The notes: a model not told the origin generated them from the letters alone. 64,000 nt of DNA from Streptomyces sp. NBC_00425 (GCF_036030735.1 NZ_CP107928.1:2232001-2296000), one strand, 5' to 3'. Positions 33,904-44,251 are shown, numbered from the stretch's first letter. Program-made: numbers and translations.

Positions 33904-35421
33904 CTATCCGTCGAGTGCGCGCAGATGGTCGCGCAGTCCTATGCCGTACGCCGTGGGCGTCCCGTCGTAGGCGGAGATGAGGGACGGACCGGTGGAGCAG
34001 TCCCAGGCGTTCCAGGTCCAGCCCAGGTACGACAGGCCGCGATCGTCGAACCACTTCATGACGCGGTCGACGAAACCGTGTGAGCAGGTGTTCTCGCCGA
34101 TCTCCCCGGCCACCAGCGGGACCTGGGCGGCCACGGGGGCGAGTGTGGAGTTCCAACAGCTTTCGCTGGCACAGGAGTTGAAGTTGTAGACGTGGTACGC
34201 GGCGGCGAGATTCCCGGTGGGGTCGGTGGGCTTGTGGGTCAGCCACTGACCGAGGTCGTTGGAGTAGGCGAGCCCGCCGGCCAGGATCACGTTCCTGGCG
34301 CCGGTCGCCCGTACGGACTCGACGAGGTCCTGCATGCCGGCGACCTCGTAGCCGATGCCGGGGCAGGTCCCGCCGTCCCGCCAGCACTGCCACGCCTGGG
34401 CGGTCGTGGCGGTGGCACGGTCCGGATAGGGCTCGTTGAACAGGTCGAACACCACGCTCTGGTCGTTCTTGAAGGCATTGGCGACCGACGTCCAGAACGA
34501 CGGCGTGTACTGCATGTCGGGCATCGGCTTCTGGCAACTGGCGTGCACGTCGGAACAGCCGGCCGAGTTGCCCGTGTACTGGCCGTACGTCCAGTGCAGT
34601 TCGACGATCGGGGTCATGCCGTGCGCCTTGACGCGGGCGACCAGGTCCTTCACGGCGTTGACGTAGATGGCGCCGCGGTAGGCGGGATCGATGTTCGAAA
34701 GTCCCAGCCAGCACTCCTCGTTGAGCGGGATGCGGACGGTGTCGACGTGCCAGGCGGCGATCGCCGCGACGGCGGCGTCGTCGACCGGTCCGTCCCAGAT
34801 GCCGCGCCCCTGCACGCACATGAACTCGCCGCCCGAGCGGTTCACGCCGAGCAGCCGGCGGGTGTTGCCGGCGGCGTCCACGAGCTTGTTGCCCGAGACG
34901 TGCAGGGCGGGCGGCTCGTCACCGGTGCCGGGCGGGTCGGTCGTGGGCGGTGCGGTGGGGGTCGGCGTGGACGTGGGGGTCGGGGTGGGCGTGGGCGTGG
35001 GATCGGTGCCGGCGTTGCAGGTCGTGCCGTTGAGCCGGAAGGCGGTCGGTACGGCGTTGACCCCCGCCTTCGAGGCGATGAACCCCGCGCTGACGCTCGC
35101 GCCGGTGCCCAGGGAGCCGTTCCAGCTCTCGTTCACGGCCGTGACGGCCGCCCCGGACTGGGACCACTTGGCGTTCCAGCCCTGGGTGACCTTCTGGCCG
35201 CCCGTGAAGTCGAAGGCGAGACTCCAACTGCTCACGGCCGCCGCATTGTTGGTGATCTTCACCGCGCCCTGAAAGCCGGTGTCCCACTGGCTGGTGACCG
35301 AGTACTCCACCGTGCAGGCAGGCGCCGCTCCTTGCGCCGTGACGACCGGCAGCAGGGCGCCCGCGACGAGGGCGACCGTGCCGGCGACGGCTAAAAGTAC
35401 TGAACGCGGGGGGTGACGCAT
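33904..35421 (-). CDS. Secreted GH5 endoglucanase with N-terminal CBM2
   Basis: 505 residues, ATG after AAGGAG. Signal peptide to about Ala32, CBM2 35-135, a (PT)n linker (141-165), then GH5. Acid/base Glu330 lies in DLFNEPYPD and nucleophile Glu440 in VAGEIGENTC. The enzyme would cut internal beta-1,4-glucan bonds and create ends for GH6 and GH48. Promoter region carries a CebR-like box. CBM2 order and linker show the same design as the GH6 protein beside it. Confidence 0.92.
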   Translation of the reverse strand: MRHPPRSVLLAVAGTVALVAGALLPVVTAQGAAPACTVEYSVTSQWDTGFQGAVKITNNAAAVSSWSLAFDFTGGQKVTQGWNAKWSQSGAAVTAVNESWNGSLGTGASVSAGFIASKAGVNAVPTAFRLNGTTCNAGTDPTPTPTPTPTSTPTPTAPPTTDPPGTGDEPPALHVSGNKLVDAAGNTRRLLGVNRSGGEFMCVQGRGIWDGPVDDAAVAAIAAWHVDTVRIPLNEECWLGLSNIDPAYRGAIYVNAVKDLVARVKAHGMTPIVELHWTYGQYTGNSAGCSDVHASCQKPMPDMQYTPSFWTSVANAFKNDQSVVFDLFNEPYPDRATATTAQAWQCWRDGGTCPGIGYEVAGMQDLVESVRATGARNVILAGGLAYSNDLGQWLTHKPTDPTGNLAAAYHVYNFNSCASESCWNSTLAPVAAQVPLVAGEIGENTCSHGFVDRVMKWFDDRGLSYLGWTWNAWDCSTGPSLISAYDGTPTAYGIGLRDHLRALDG

Positions 35422-35469
35422 GAGCGACTCCTTGCAGCTCAGGCGCGCCGTGACAGGCGCGTCGACTGA

Positions 35470-35483
35470 TGGAACCGCTCCCA
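35470..35483 (-). promoter_or_regulatory. CebR-like box before GH5-GH6
   Basis: TGGAACCGCTCCCA matches the 14-base CebR palindrome TGGGAGCGCTCCCA at 12 positions and lies 49 bases before the GH5 start. CebR is the LacI-type repressor released by cello-oligosaccharides; its gene is not in this window. Confidence 0.75.
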
Positions 35484-35612
35484 CTGGTGTCTCGAAGCTA
35501 GCGCCACGTGCTGGCAAAGAACAGTGGGAGTAACTGACTTTTACTCAACTCCCGCCGTCGAATCTTTTCGACTCTTCAAGCATCTTGACCCCGTTCGCCC
35601 GCATCCCCACTA

Positions 35613-35626
35613 TGGGAGCGCTCCCA
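35613..35626 (+). promoter_or_regulatory. Perfect CebR box before GH48
   Basis: TGGGAGCGCTCCCA is an exact copy of the known Streptomyces CebR operator, 60 bases before the GH48 start. The two boxes are 143 bases apart in the divergent region, so one repressor would control all three cellulases. Confidence 0.9.
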
Positions 35627-35685
35627 CTGGTTCAAGGCTTGTTGCTCCTCCCCCACTCCCCGAGCCGCAAGGAGGAACCAGCACC

Positions 35686-38601
35686 ATGAAACCCTCACGC
35701 AGACGTCGCGGGGCGCGGCGCCTGTGGACCGCCGCCCTGGCGGCCCTGGCGCTCCCTCTCGCCATGCTCAGCACGAGCACGACACCCGCTCAGGCGGCCG
35801 CGCTCGCGTGCAGCGTCGACTACAAGACCAACGACTGGGGCTCCGGGTTCACCGCGGACCTCACCCTCACCAACCGGGGCACCGACCCGATCAGCGGCTG
35901 GGCCCTGACGTACTCCTACGCGGGCAACCAGAAGCTGTCGAACGGCTGGAACGGCAGCTGGTCGCAGTCCGGTCAGCAGATCACGGTGAACAACGCCTCC
36001 TACAACGGGACGATCGCCCCCGGCGCGGCGGTCGGCACGGGCGCGCAGTTCACCTACAGCGGCACGAACGCCGCTCCCACGAGCTTCTCGGTCAACGGCA
36101 CGCCCTGCGTCGGCGCACACCAGCCGCCGGTGACGGTGCTGACCAGCCCGGCCGCGGGCGCCGTCTACACCCAGGGCAGTGCGGTGCCGCTCGCGGCGAC
36201 CGCCGCGGCCGCCGACAACGCGACCATCACCAAGATGGAGTTCTACGACGACACGACCCTGCTGGGCACGGACACGAGCGCGCCGTACACCCTGTCCGCC
36301 TCGGGGCTGTCCGTGGGCAACCACTCCCTGGTGGCCAAGGCCTACGACAGCCTCGGCGCGTCGGCGTCGTCCACACCGGTCGGCATCACGGTCGCCTCGG
36401 GGCCTGCCGTGGTCGCCTCCGCCACCCAACTGGCCGTGCAGCAGGGCAAGACGGGCACGTTCACGCTGAAGCTGTCGACCCAGCCCTCGGCCAACGTGAC
36501 CGTCACGACCGCGCGCACCGCCGGCAACACGGGCCTGACGGTGACCGGCGGCGCGAGCCTCACCTTCACTCCGTCGAACTGGAACACCGCCCAGAACGTG
36601 ACCATCACCGCCAACGCCGCCGGCACGGGCGCCGCGACCTTCGAGTCGACGGCCACCGGGCACGCGAAGGCGACGGTCACCGCCACCGAGATCGCCGGGA
36701 CCAAGGCGTACGACGCCCGCTTCCTCGACCTCTACGGCAAGATCACCAACCCGGCGAACGGCTACTTCTCCCCCGAGGGCATTCCGTACCACTCGGTGGA
36801 GACACTGATCGTCGAGGCTCCGGACCAGGGCCACGAGACCACGTCCGAGGCCTACAGCTACCTCCTGTGGCTGCAGGCGATGTACGGGAAGATCACCGGC
36901 GACTGGACCAAGTTCAACGGCGCCTGGGACATCATGGAGAAGTACATGATCCCCACGCACGCCGACCAGCCGACGAACTCCTTCTACAACGCGTCCAAGC
37001 CGGCCACCTACGCGCCCGAGCTGGACACGCCGAACGAGTACCCGGCGAAACTGGACACCGGGGTGTCCGTGGGCTCGGACCCGATCGCCGGTGAACTGAA
37101 GTCCGCCTACGGCACGGACGACGTCTACGGCATGCACTGGCTGCAGGACGTGGACAACACCTACGGCTACGGCAACGCGCCCGGCAAGTGCGAGGCCGGC
37201 CCGGCCGACACCGGCCCCTCGTACATCAACACCTTCCAGCGCGGCGCCCAGGAATCGGTGTGGGAAACGGTTCCGCAACCCACCTGCGACGCCTTCAAGT
37301 ACGGCGGCAAGAACGGTTACCTGGACCTCTTCACCGGTGACGCCTCCTACGCCAAGCAGTGGAAGTTCACCAACGCCCCGGACGCCGACGCACGCGTCGT
37401 ACAGGCCGCGTACTGGGCGGACATCTGGGCCAAGGCCCAGGGCAAGGGCGGCGACGTCTCCGCGGCCGTCGGCAAGGCCGCGAAGATGGGCGACTACCTG
37501 CGGTACGCGATGTACGACAAGTACTTCAAGAAGATCGGCAACTGCGTCGGCCCGACCGCCTGCCCGGCCGGCACCGGCAAGGACGCCTCGCACTACCTGC
37601 TGTCCTGGTACTACGCCTGGGGCGGCGCCACCGACACCAGCGCCGGCTGGGCGTGGCGCATCGGCTCGAGCCACACCCACGGCGGCTACCAGAACCCCCT
37701 GGCCGCCTACGCGCTCAGCAGCTACGCGGACCTGAAGCCGAAGTCGGCGACGGGCCAGGCGGACTGGGCGAAGTCGCTCACCCGGCAACTGGAGTTCTAC
37801 CGCTGGCTGCAGTCCAGCGAGGGCGCCATCGCCGGCGGCGCGACGAACAGCTGGGCGGGCCGCTACGCGACTCCCCCGGCCGGCACGTCGACCTTCTACG
37901 GCATGTACTACGACCAGCAGCCCGTCTACCACGACCCGCCGTCCAACCAGTGGTTCGGCTTCCAGGCGTGGTCGATGGAGCGGGTGGCCGAGTACTACCA
38001 GCAGACGGGGAACGCCGCCGCGAAGGCGGTCCTCGACAAGTGGGTCGACTGGGCGCTGTCCAAGACCACGATCAACCCGGACGGCACCTTCCGGATCCCC
38101 TCCACCCTCCAGTGGTCGGGCCAGCCCGACACCTGGAACGCCTCGAGTCCCGGCGCGAACACCGGCCTTCACGTCACCGTGGCCGACTACACCGACGACG
38201 TCGGAGTGGCCGCCGCGTACGCCAAGACCCTGACGTACTACGCCGCCAAGTCCGGTGACACGGAGGCGAAGACGACGGCCAAGGCACTCCTGGACGGCAT
38301 GTGGACCCACAACCAGGACGCCCTCGGCATCGCGGTCCCGGAGACCCGCGCCGACTACAACCGCTTCGACGACGGCGTGTACGTCCCGAGCGGCTTCAGC
38401 GGCAAGATGCCGAACGGCGACACGGTCAACTCCTCCTCGACCTTCGCCTCGCTGCGGTCCTTCTACAAGAGCGACCCGGCCTGGTCGAAGATCGAGAGCT
38501 ATCTCGCGGGCGGCGCCGCGCCCGTGTTCACGTACCACCGCTTCTGGGCCCAGGCGGACATCGCCATGGCCATGGGCTCGTACGCGGAGCTTCTCGAATA
38601 A
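35686..38601 (+). CDS. Secreted GH48 processive cellulase with CBM2 and two Ig-like modules
   Basis: 971 residues, ATG after AAGGAGG. Signal peptide to about Ala37, CBM2 40-138 ([14 protein letters not shown]), an Ig-like module about 144-242 ([20 protein letters not shown]), a second beta-sandwich about 243-343, then GH48 from [26 protein letters not shown] carries the proposed catalytic acid. GH48 enzymes run along cellulose from the reducing end, opposite to GH6, so the two act together. Usually one copy per cellulolytic genome. Divergent from GH5-GH6 across the CebR boxes. Confidence 0.93.
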   Translation: MKPSRRRRGARRLWTAALAALALPLAMLSTSTTPAQAAALACSVDYKTNDWGSGFTADLTLTNRGTDPISGWALTYSYAGNQKLSNGWNGSWSQSGQQITVNNASYNGTIAPGAAVGTGAQFTYSGTNAAPTSFSVNGTPCVGAHQPPVTVLTSPAAGAVYTQGSAVPLAATAAAADNATITKMEFYDDTTLLGTDTSAPYTLSASGLSVGNHSLVAKAYDSLGASASSTPVGITVASGPAVVASATQLAVQQGKTGTFTLKLSTQPSANVTVTTARTAGNTGLTVTGGASLTFTPSNWNTAQNVTITANAAGTGAATFESTATGHAKATVTATEIAGTKAYDARFLDLYGKITNPANGYFSPEGIPYHSVETLIVEAPDQGHETTSEAYSYLLWLQAMYGKITGDWTKFNGAWDIMEKYMIPTHADQPTNSFYNASKPATYAPELDTPNEYPAKLDTGVSVGSDPIAGELKSAYGTDDVYGMHWLQDVDNTYGYGNAPGKCEAGPADTGPSYINTFQRGAQESVWETVPQPTCDAFKYGGKNGYLDLFTGDASYAKQWKFTNAPDADARVVQAAYWADIWAKAQGKGGDVSAAVGKAAKMGDYLRYAMYDKYFKKIGNCVGPTACPAGTGKDASHYLLSWYYAWGGATDTSAGWAWRIGSSHTHGGYQNPLAAYALSSYADLKPKSATGQADWAKSLTRQLEFYRWLQSSEGAIAGGATNSWAGRYATPPAGTSTFYGMYYDQQPVYHDPPSNQWFGFQAWSMERVAEYYQQTGNAAAKAVLDKWVDWALSKTTINPDGTFRIPSTLQWSGQPDTWNASSPGANTGLHVTVADYTDDVGVAAAYAKTLTYYAAKSGDTEAKTTAKALLDGMWTHNQDALGIAVPETRADYNRFDDGVYVPSGFSGKMPNGDTVNSSSTFASLRSFYKSDPAWSKIESYLAGGAAPVFTYHRFWAQADIAMAMGSYAELLE

Positions 38602-38779
38602 GCCCCCGCTGAGCGCTTCGCCGGCCGAGCGGTGTCCTGCCGCGGGCCGGATGCGGCCGGCCGCGCGGTTCCCCGCGCCCTCCCGCCCTTCGGGGCCGGG
38701 GGACACGGGGTGGCGCCGCCCCCCGGCGGAGCGCTCGAGGTTCCGCGTACGTGGCCCCGTCACCTGACGACGGGGTCCA
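38602..38779. other. Start of the GH48-GH74 intergenic region
   Basis: The whole 443-base region from 38602 to 39044 has no supported gene. It contains the GH48 terminator, a 9-base repeat tract and the GH74 ribosome site. A partial CebR-like sequence (GCGGAGCGCTCGAG, near 38727) matches only about nine of 14 positions and I do not call it. Confidence 0.6.
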
Positions 38780-38816
38780 GCCGGGCGGCCCCCACCCGCA
38801 CAGGGGGCCGCCCGGC
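38780..38816 (+). terminator. GH48 terminator hairpin
   Basis: GCCGGGCGGCCCCC pairs exactly with GGGGGCCGCCCGGC (14 bases) across a 9-base loop, about 180 bases after the GH48 stop. There is no T-tract, as is common in Streptomyces. Confidence 0.75.
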
Positions 38817-38909
38817 AGTCGCACGTCACGCCATCTCGGTTCACGCCGTTTCGCGTCCTCCCACGCCCGGCAACGCACACCCACGGCGGCCGAACTCCCC
38901 GCACACCTC

Positions 38910-38988
38910 GCCCGTCCCGCACATCCCGCATGTTCTGCACGTCCCGCACATCCCGAACGTCCTGAACCTCCTGAACGTCGCGCATCCC
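38910..38988 (+). repeat. 9-base periodic repeat before GH74
   Basis: About nine units of the type CCCGCACAT, CTGAACGTC or CCCGAACGT in succession, with a 9-base period. Not coding in any convincing frame. Confidence 0.7.
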
Positions 38989-39044
38989 CCTCCCTGCGCA
39001 CCCCGTCTCCTCCCCATGGCTTTTCGCGAGGAAGGACCCCCACC

Positions 39045-41708
39045 GTGCGAAGAACCCGCATCCTCACGGCCGTACTGGCGCTCGCCGCCGGCCTCATCGC
39101 GGGCAGTCCGCCCGTACTGGCCGCGTCCGGCAACCCGCGGACGACAGTGGCCGCCGAGTCGTACACCTGGAAGAACGCCCGGATCGACGGCGGCGGCTTC
39201 GTCCCCGGCATCGTCTTCAACCGCAAGGAGAAGAACCTCGCCTACGCGCGCACCGACATCGGCGGCGCGTACCGGTGGCAGGAGTCGAGCAGGACGTGGA
39301 CGCCGTTGCTGGACTCGGTCGGCTGGGCGGACTGGGGACACACCGGCGTGGTGAGCCTGGCCTCCGACTCCGTCGACCCGAACAAGGTGTACGCGGCGGT
39401 CGGCACGTACACGAACAGCTGGGACCCGGGGAACGGGGCGGTGCTGCGCTCCGGCGACCGAGGCGCGAGCTGGCAGAAGACCGACCTGCCCTTCAAGCTG
39501 GGCGGGAACATGCCGGGCCGGGGCATGGGCGAGCGGCTCGCGGTCGACCCGAACCGCGACAGCGTGCTGTACCTGGGCGCGCCGAGCGGCAGGGGCCTGT
39601 GGCGGTCGACGGACTCGGGCGTCACCTGGGCGCAGGTGGCGAACTTCCCCAACGTCGGCAACTACCAGCAGGATCCGACCGACACGAGCGGGTACGCGTC
39701 CGACAACCAGGGCATCGTGTGGGTCACCTTCGACGAGTCCACGGGCACGTCCGGCGCCGCCACGAAGACGATCTACGTCGGAGTGGCGGACAAGGACAAC
39801 GCGGTGTACCGCTCGACGGACGCCGGCGCGACCTGGTCCCGGCTGGCCGGGCAGCCGACGGGCTATCTGGCGCACAAGGGCGTGCTGGACGCCGTCAACG
39901 GCTATCTGTACCTGGCCTACAGCGACAAGGGCGGGCCCTACGACGGGGGCAAGGGCCGGCTGTGGCGCTACGCGACGGCCACCGGGACCTGGACGGACAT
40001 CTCGCCGGTGGCGGAGGCCGACACCTACTACGGCTTCAGCGGGCTGACGATCGACCGGCAGAAGCCGGGCACCGTCATGGCCACCGCCTACAGCGCCTGG
40101 TGGCCGGACACCCAGATCTTCCGTTCCACCAACAGCGGCGGGGCCTGGACGAAGGCCTGGGACTACACCTCGTATCCCAACCGCTCCAACCGGTTCACGA
40201 TGGACGTCTCCTCGTCGCCGTGGCTGACGTGGGGCGCGAATCCGTCGCCGCCGGAGCAGGCGCCCAAACTCGGCTGGATGACCGAGGCGCTGGAGATCGA
40301 CCCGTTCAACTCCAGTCGCATGATGTACGGGACGGGCGCGACGATCTACGGCACGGAGAACCTCGCCAACTGGGACAGCGGCGGCCAGTTCACCGTCCGG
40401 CCGATGGTGCAGGGGCTGGAGGAGACGGCGGTCAACGATCTCGCCTCTCCCCCGGCCGGCGCCCCGCTGCTGAGCGCCCTCGGTGACGTCGGCGGCTTCC
40501 GCCACACGGACCTGACCAAAGTGCCGTCGATGATGTTCGCCTCCCCGAACTTCACGACGACGACGAGCCTGGACTACGCCGAGACGAAGCCCGACACCGT
40601 GGTGCGGGTCGGCGATCTCGACTCGGGGCCGCATGTGGCGTTCTCCACGGACAACGGGGCCAACTGGTTCGCGGGAACCGACCCTTCGGGCGTCAGCGGC
40701 GGCGGCACGGTCGCCGCGTCCGCTGACGGCGGTCGCTTCGTGTGGAGTCCGGCGGGCGCGGGCGTGCAGTACACCACCGGGTTCGGCACCTCGTGGTCGG
40801 CGTCGAGCGGCATCCCGGCCGGCGCGGTCGTCGAATCCGACCGCGTCGACGCCAGGACCTTCTACGGTTTCAAGTCCGGCAAGTTCTATGTGAGTTCGGA
40901 CGGCGGCGCGACGTTCACCGCGTCCGCCGCGAGCGGTCTGCCCAGCGGCGACAGCGTGCGGTTCAAGGCGCTGCCCGGCGTCAAGGGCGACGTCTGGCTG
41001 GCCGGCGGGGCGAGCGACGGGGCGTACGGGCTGTGGCACTCCACCGACTCCGGAGCCACCTTCAGCAAGCTGTCGTCCGTGGAGCAGGCCGACACGATCG
41101 GATTCGGCAAGGCGGCCGCAGGGGCTTCGTACCAGACGCTCTACACCAGCGCGAAGATCGCCGGGGTCCGGGGCGTCTTCCGCTCGACGGACAAGGGTGT
41201 CACCTGGACCCGCATCAACGACGACGCCCACCAGTGGGGTTGGACGGGCGGGGCGATCACCGGTGACCCCCGGGTGTACGGACGCGTGTACGTCTCGACG
41301 AACGGCCGGGGTGTGATCTACGGAGACACCTCCGACACCGGCGGCGGGGGCGGGGGTGGCGGCACGGACCCGACGCCCACCCCGACGGGCGCCTGCGCGG
41401 TGACGTACACGATCACCAACCAGTGGTCGGGCGGCTTCCAGGCGGACGTCAAGCTCACCAACACCGGCACGAGCGCGTGGTCCGGCTGGAGCCTCAACTG
41501 GGCGTTCACAGGCGGGCAGAGCGTCTCCCAGCTCTGGAACGCCGACTACACCCAGTCGGGTTCGACGGTGACGGCGAAGAACATCGCCTGGAACGGCAAC
41601 GTGGCGGCCGGCTCGTCCGTCGGCTTCGGCTTCACGGGCGTCTGGTCGGGCACGAACGCCAGACCGACGGCGTTCAGACTCGGCGACCAGAGCTGCACGG
41701 TGGGGTGA
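39045..41708 (+). CDS. Secreted GH74 xyloglucanase with C-terminal CBM2
   Basis: 887 residues from GTG behind GAGGAAGGA. Signal peptide to about Ala27, two seven-bladed propellers with BNR-type repeats (RSTDSGVTW, RSTDAGATW, RSTNSGGAW, HSTDSGATF, RSTDKGVTW), a Gly-rich linker about 770-783 and CBM2 from residue 784 (CAVTYTITNQWSGGF). Catalytic Asp71 lies in ARTDIGGAYRW and Asp481 in LGDVGGFRH, the two GH74 acids. It cuts the glucan backbone of xyloglucan, exposing cellulose for the enzymes upstream. The CBM2 is at the other end than in GH5, GH6 and GH48. Confidence 0.92.
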   Translation: MRRTRILTAVLALAAGLIAGSPPVLAASGNPRTTVAAESYTWKNARIDGGGFVPGIVFNRKEKNLAYARTDIGGAYRWQESSRTWTPLLDSVGWADWGHTGVVSLASDSVDPNKVYAAVGTYTNSWDPGNGAVLRSGDRGASWQKTDLPFKLGGNMPGRGMGERLAVDPNRDSVLYLGAPSGRGLWRSTDSGVTWAQVANFPNVGNYQQDPTDTSGYASDNQGIVWVTFDESTGTSGAATKTIYVGVADKDNAVYRSTDAGATWSRLAGQPTGYLAHKGVLDAVNGYLYLAYSDKGGPYDGGKGRLWRYATATGTWTDISPVAEADTYYGFSGLTIDRQKPGTVMATAYSAWWPDTQIFRSTNSGGAWTKAWDYTSYPNRSNRFTMDVSSSPWLTWGANPSPPEQAPKLGWMTEALEIDPFNSSRMMYGTGATIYGTENLANWDSGGQFTVRPMVQGLEETAVNDLASPPAGAPLLSALGDVGGFRHTDLTKVPSMMFASPNFTTTTSLDYAETKPDTVVRVGDLDSGPHVAFSTDNGANWFAGTDPSGVSGGGTVAASADGGRFVWSPAGAGVQYTTGFGTSWSASSGIPAGAVVESDRVDARTFYGFKSGKFYVSSDGGATFTASAASGLPSGDSVRFKALPGVKGDVWLAGGASDGAYGLWHSTDSGATFSKLSSVEQADTIGFGKAAAGASYQTLYTSAKIAGVRGVFRSTDKGVTWTRINDDAHQWGWTGGAITGDPRVYGRVYVSTNGRGVIYGDTSDTGGGGGGGGTDPTPTPTGACAVTYTITNQWSGGFQADVKLTNTGTSAWSGWSLNWAFTGGQSVSQLWNADYTQSGSTVTAKNIAWNGNVAAGSSVGFGFTGVWSGTNARPTAFRLGDQSCTVG

Positions 41709-41815
41709 GACGCGCGGCGCCAACCGGACGAACTCGTTCAGCACCATGGCCCCCTTTTCGCTCATACGATCGATCCCGCCTCCGACCCGGGGGCATGAGA
41801 GCGGGGAGCGGAACC

Positions 41816-42193
41816 ATGGGAGTGTCCAGACGTGCCCTGTTGGGGTACTCGAGTACGGCCGCGGCGGGCGCGGTGCTCACGTCCGCCGGGTCGGCCCGGG
41901 CCGAGGAGGCCGACGTGACCGACCGGACCACCACGGCCCAGCAGGCCGGCGTCACCGGGGAGACCGCCGACGCGGACGAGGAGTGGGGCGGAAACACGCA
42001 GTTCCACGGCACCACCCCGCCGGGTCCGGAGGAGGGGTACATCACCATGACCTTCAGCATCGACCAGATGCCCTCGCCGACGATGCAGAAGGTCACCGCC
42101 CTCGACGTCGCGGGAGCGATCAACGAGCTGCTCACCTCGCGGGGCTGGCCCACCATCAAGTTCTACGGGGACGTGCCCAAGGCGCTGAACTGA
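41816..42193 (+). CDS. Small Tat-exported protein of unknown function
   Basis: 125 residues from an ATG after GGGGAG; an ATG seven codons earlier is possible. The start VSRRALLGYSSTAAAGAVLT is a twin-arginine signal with cleavage near SARA. The mature part is acidic at first (EEADVTDRTTTAQQAGV), then forms a small domain (YITMTFSIDQMPSPTMQKVT ... DVAGAINELLTSRGWPTIKF). I do not recognise the family. It lies between GH74 and PL11 on the GH74 strand, so it may be co-expressed with polysaccharide enzymes. Confidence 0.75.
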   Translation: MGVSRRALLGYSSTAAAGAVLTSAGSARAEEADVTDRTTTAQQAGVTGETADADEEWGGNTQFHGTTPPGPEEGYITMTFSIDQMPSPTMQKVTALDVAGAINELLTSRGWPTIKFYGDVPKALN

Positions 42194-42214
42194 CCTGCCG
42201 CACGCGCGCGTGAG

Positions 42215-42249
42215 GAGGGGGCTCCGCCCGGACCGGGCGGAGCCCCCTC
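42215..42249. terminator. Bidirectional terminator between Tat protein and PL11 genes
   Basis: GAGGGGGCTCCGCCCG and CGGGCGGAGCCCCCTC form a perfect stem with a tiny loop between two convergent stop codons. Confidence 0.85.
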
Positions 42250-42259
42250 GTCACTTCCG

Positions 42260-44251
42260 TCAGGGCGTGTACACCGCCGGCCTGGGTGCGGTGGCCATGC
42301 CGTCACCGAGGAAGAAACTCGGGTGCGGCGGCTGGTTGTAGGCGGTGTTCTGCCAGGCCAGACCGGTGCGGTACATCGTGTCGTGCAGCAGCGTCGTGAT
42401 CCGCGTGCCCGTCTCGTACGGCGTCGAGTAGATGCGCAGGGCCCGGTTGTCGCCGGTCGGCCACACGACCTCCTCGCGCCAGTCGCCGAGGATGTCCCCG
42501 GACAGCGACGGGGTCGCCTTGGTGCCGTTGCCGGAGTGGACGCCGGCGCCGGTCAGCAGCCGGGTGTCCGAGGAGGGCCCGTACTTGTCGATGTGGGTGC
42601 CGTCGAGGAGTTCGCGCACGGGGTCGGCGTCCCACCACGAGAGGAAGTTGACGGAGGACGGCTCCCGGCCCTTGGTCGCGCCCGCCTCGTCGCGGATCGA
42701 GCTGTCCGACGCCGACCAGAGCTCGGCGCCGGCGTTGCCCGCCCAGATGTCGCCGGCGACTCCGCGGCCGTTGTCGCAGCAGGCCGCCAGCTTCCAGTTC
42801 ACGGTGCCGTTCGCCGGGTCGATGTACAGCTCGGCGGGCTGACCGGCCGACTCCGAGACCTTGAAGTACTCCAGGCCCGGGTGCGAGGGGTCGAGGTCGC
42901 CGAGGTGCTGGGCGTCGCCGTGCCCGGTCTTCGTCGTCCACAGACCGCTGCCGTTGTCGTCGACCGCCATCGCGCCGTAGACGATCTCGTCCCTGCCGTC
43001 GCCGTCGACGTCCCCGACGGAGAGGCTGTGGGAGCCCTGGCCGTCGTAGCCCTTGCCGGTGTTGGACGAGGAGTTGGTGTCGAAGGTCCAGCGGCGGGTG
43101 AAGGCGCCCCCGCGCCAGTCCCAGGCCGCGATCACCGTACGCGTGTAGTAACCGCGTGCCATGACCAGCGACGGACGGGAACCGTCCAGGTAAGCGGTTC
43201 CGGCAAGGAAACGGTCGACGCGGTTTCCGTAGGAGTCGCCCCAGGACGAGACCGTGCCGCGCGCCGGGACGTAGTCGACGGACTGCATCGCCCGGCCGGT
43301 CCGGCCGTTGAACATGGTCAGGTACTCGGGGCCAGACAGGACGTACCCGCTGGAGTTGCGGTGGTCGGCGGAGGGGCTGCCGATCACCGTGCCGCCGCCG
43401 TCCACCGTGGCGTCGGCCGTCTTCACGGCGACCTCCGCCCGGCCGTCGCCGTCGTAGTCGTAGACCTGGAACTGCGTGTAGTGGGCCCCGGAACGGATGT
43501 TGCGGCCCAGGTCGATCCGCCACAGCCGGGTCCCGTCGAGCGTGAGACCGTCGAGGAACGTGTTTCCGGTGTAGCCCGACTGTGAGTTGTCCTTGGCGTT
43601 CGTCGGCTGCCACTTCAGGACGAAGTCCAGCGCGCCGTCGCCGTCCAGGTCGCCGACGGAGGCGTCGTTGGCCTCGTAGGTGTAGGCCACACCGTCGGGG
43701 GTCGTGCCGCCGGCCGGCGGCGTGAGCGGAACGTCCTTGTAGCCGGTGCGCAACTGCACCGCGTGGACGGAGTCGGCCTGTTCCACACCGCCGACGATCG
43801 CGCGCACCGTGTAGTCGGCCTGCGCCGGGGCGCCGGAGTGGAGGTAGTTCGTGGCGCCGGTGACCGGTGTCGGGTTCACCTTCGTGCCGGCCCGGTACAC
43901 ATTGAAGGAAACAGTGTCGGAATCGGTTCCGAGCCAGCGCCAGCTGACCAGGTTGCCGCTGTCGGTGTGCACGCTCACGACGCCCCGGTCGAGGGCCTCG
44001 ACCTGGCGGGCGGTGGCGGCCGTCGGGGCTGCTCCCCCGCGCGTGAGCCCGAGTGCCGGGAACCCGTCACCGCCGAGGGCGGTCGGTCCGGTGCCGAGGG
44101 CGGTCGGTCCGGCGCCCAGCAGGACTGCGACGCAGGCCAGCGCGGTGAGGACGACCCTTCGTCTGCGGTGGTTGCGCGGACGCGACCGCGGCGACTGCGC
44201 TGTCCGCGGTGGTCGCGACTGCCGAGGGGGGTGCGGGTGCGGCTGCTGCAC
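42260..44251 (-). CDS. Secreted rhamnogalacturonan lyase, PL11 family
   Basis: 663 residues, GTG with AGGAGG eight bases before. A long basic N-terminus (residues 1-33) precedes the hydrophobic signal core VVLTALACVAVLLGAG. The mature enzyme begins with a beta domain (EALDRGVVSVHTDSGNLVSWRW) and an eight-bladed propeller with calcium loops such as GDLDGDGALDF, YDYDGDGRAEVAVKTADAT and GDVDGDGRDEIVYGAM. SGDILGDWREEVVW is a PL11 hallmark. It cleaves the rhamnose-galacturonate backbone of pectin by beta-elimination. No CBM is attached. It adds pectin to the cellulose and xyloglucan targets of this island. Confidence 0.92.
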   Translation of the reverse strand: MQQPHPHPPRQSRPPRTAQSPRSRPRNHRRRRVVLTALACVAVLLGAGPTALGTGPTALGGDGFPALGLTRGGAAPTAATARQVEALDRGVVSVHTDSGNLVSWRWLGTDSDTVSFNVYRAGTKVNPTPVTGATNYLHSGAPAQADYTVRAIVGGVEQADSVHAVQLRTGYKDVPLTPPAGGTTPDGVAYTYEANDASVGDLDGDGALDFVLKWQPTNAKDNSQSGYTGNTFLDGLTLDGTRLWRIDLGRNIRSGAHYTQFQVYDYDGDGRAEVAVKTADATVDGGGTVIGSPSADHRNSSGYVLSGPEYLTMFNGRTGRAMQSVDYVPARGTVSSWGDSYGNRVDRFLAGTAYLDGSRPSLVMARGYYTRTVIAAWDWRGGAFTRRWTFDTNSSSNTGKGYDGQGSHSLSVGDVDGDGRDEIVYGAMAVDDNGSGLWTTKTGHGDAQHLGDLDPSHPGLEYFKVSESAGQPAELYIDPANGTVNWKLAACCDNGRGVAGDIWAGNAGAELWSASDSSIRDEAGATKGREPSSVNFLSWWDADPVRELLDGTHIDKYGPSSDTRLLTGAGVHSGNGTKATPSLSGDILGDWREEVVWPTGDNRALRIYSTPYETGTRITTLLHDTMYRTGLAWQNTAYNQPPHPSFFLGDGMATAPRPAVYTP

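Noticed and set aside
31609..34083. Very long plus-strand open frame of more than 800 codons with RFPV repeats
   Set aside because: It is antisense to the GH6 gene and the minisatellite; high GC leaves such frames open. Third-position GC and protein motifs favour the minus strand.
38720..38735. Third CebR box before GH74
   Set aside because: Only about nine of 14 positions match; the central GCGC is common in this genome.
35695..38985. Minus-strand open frame of about 1,100 codons opposite GH48
   Set aside because: Shadow of the GH48 gene; composition is Arg/Gly/Val-rich with no domains.
38841..41765. Minus-strand open frame opposite GH74
   Set aside because: Shadow of GH74, no recognisable motif.
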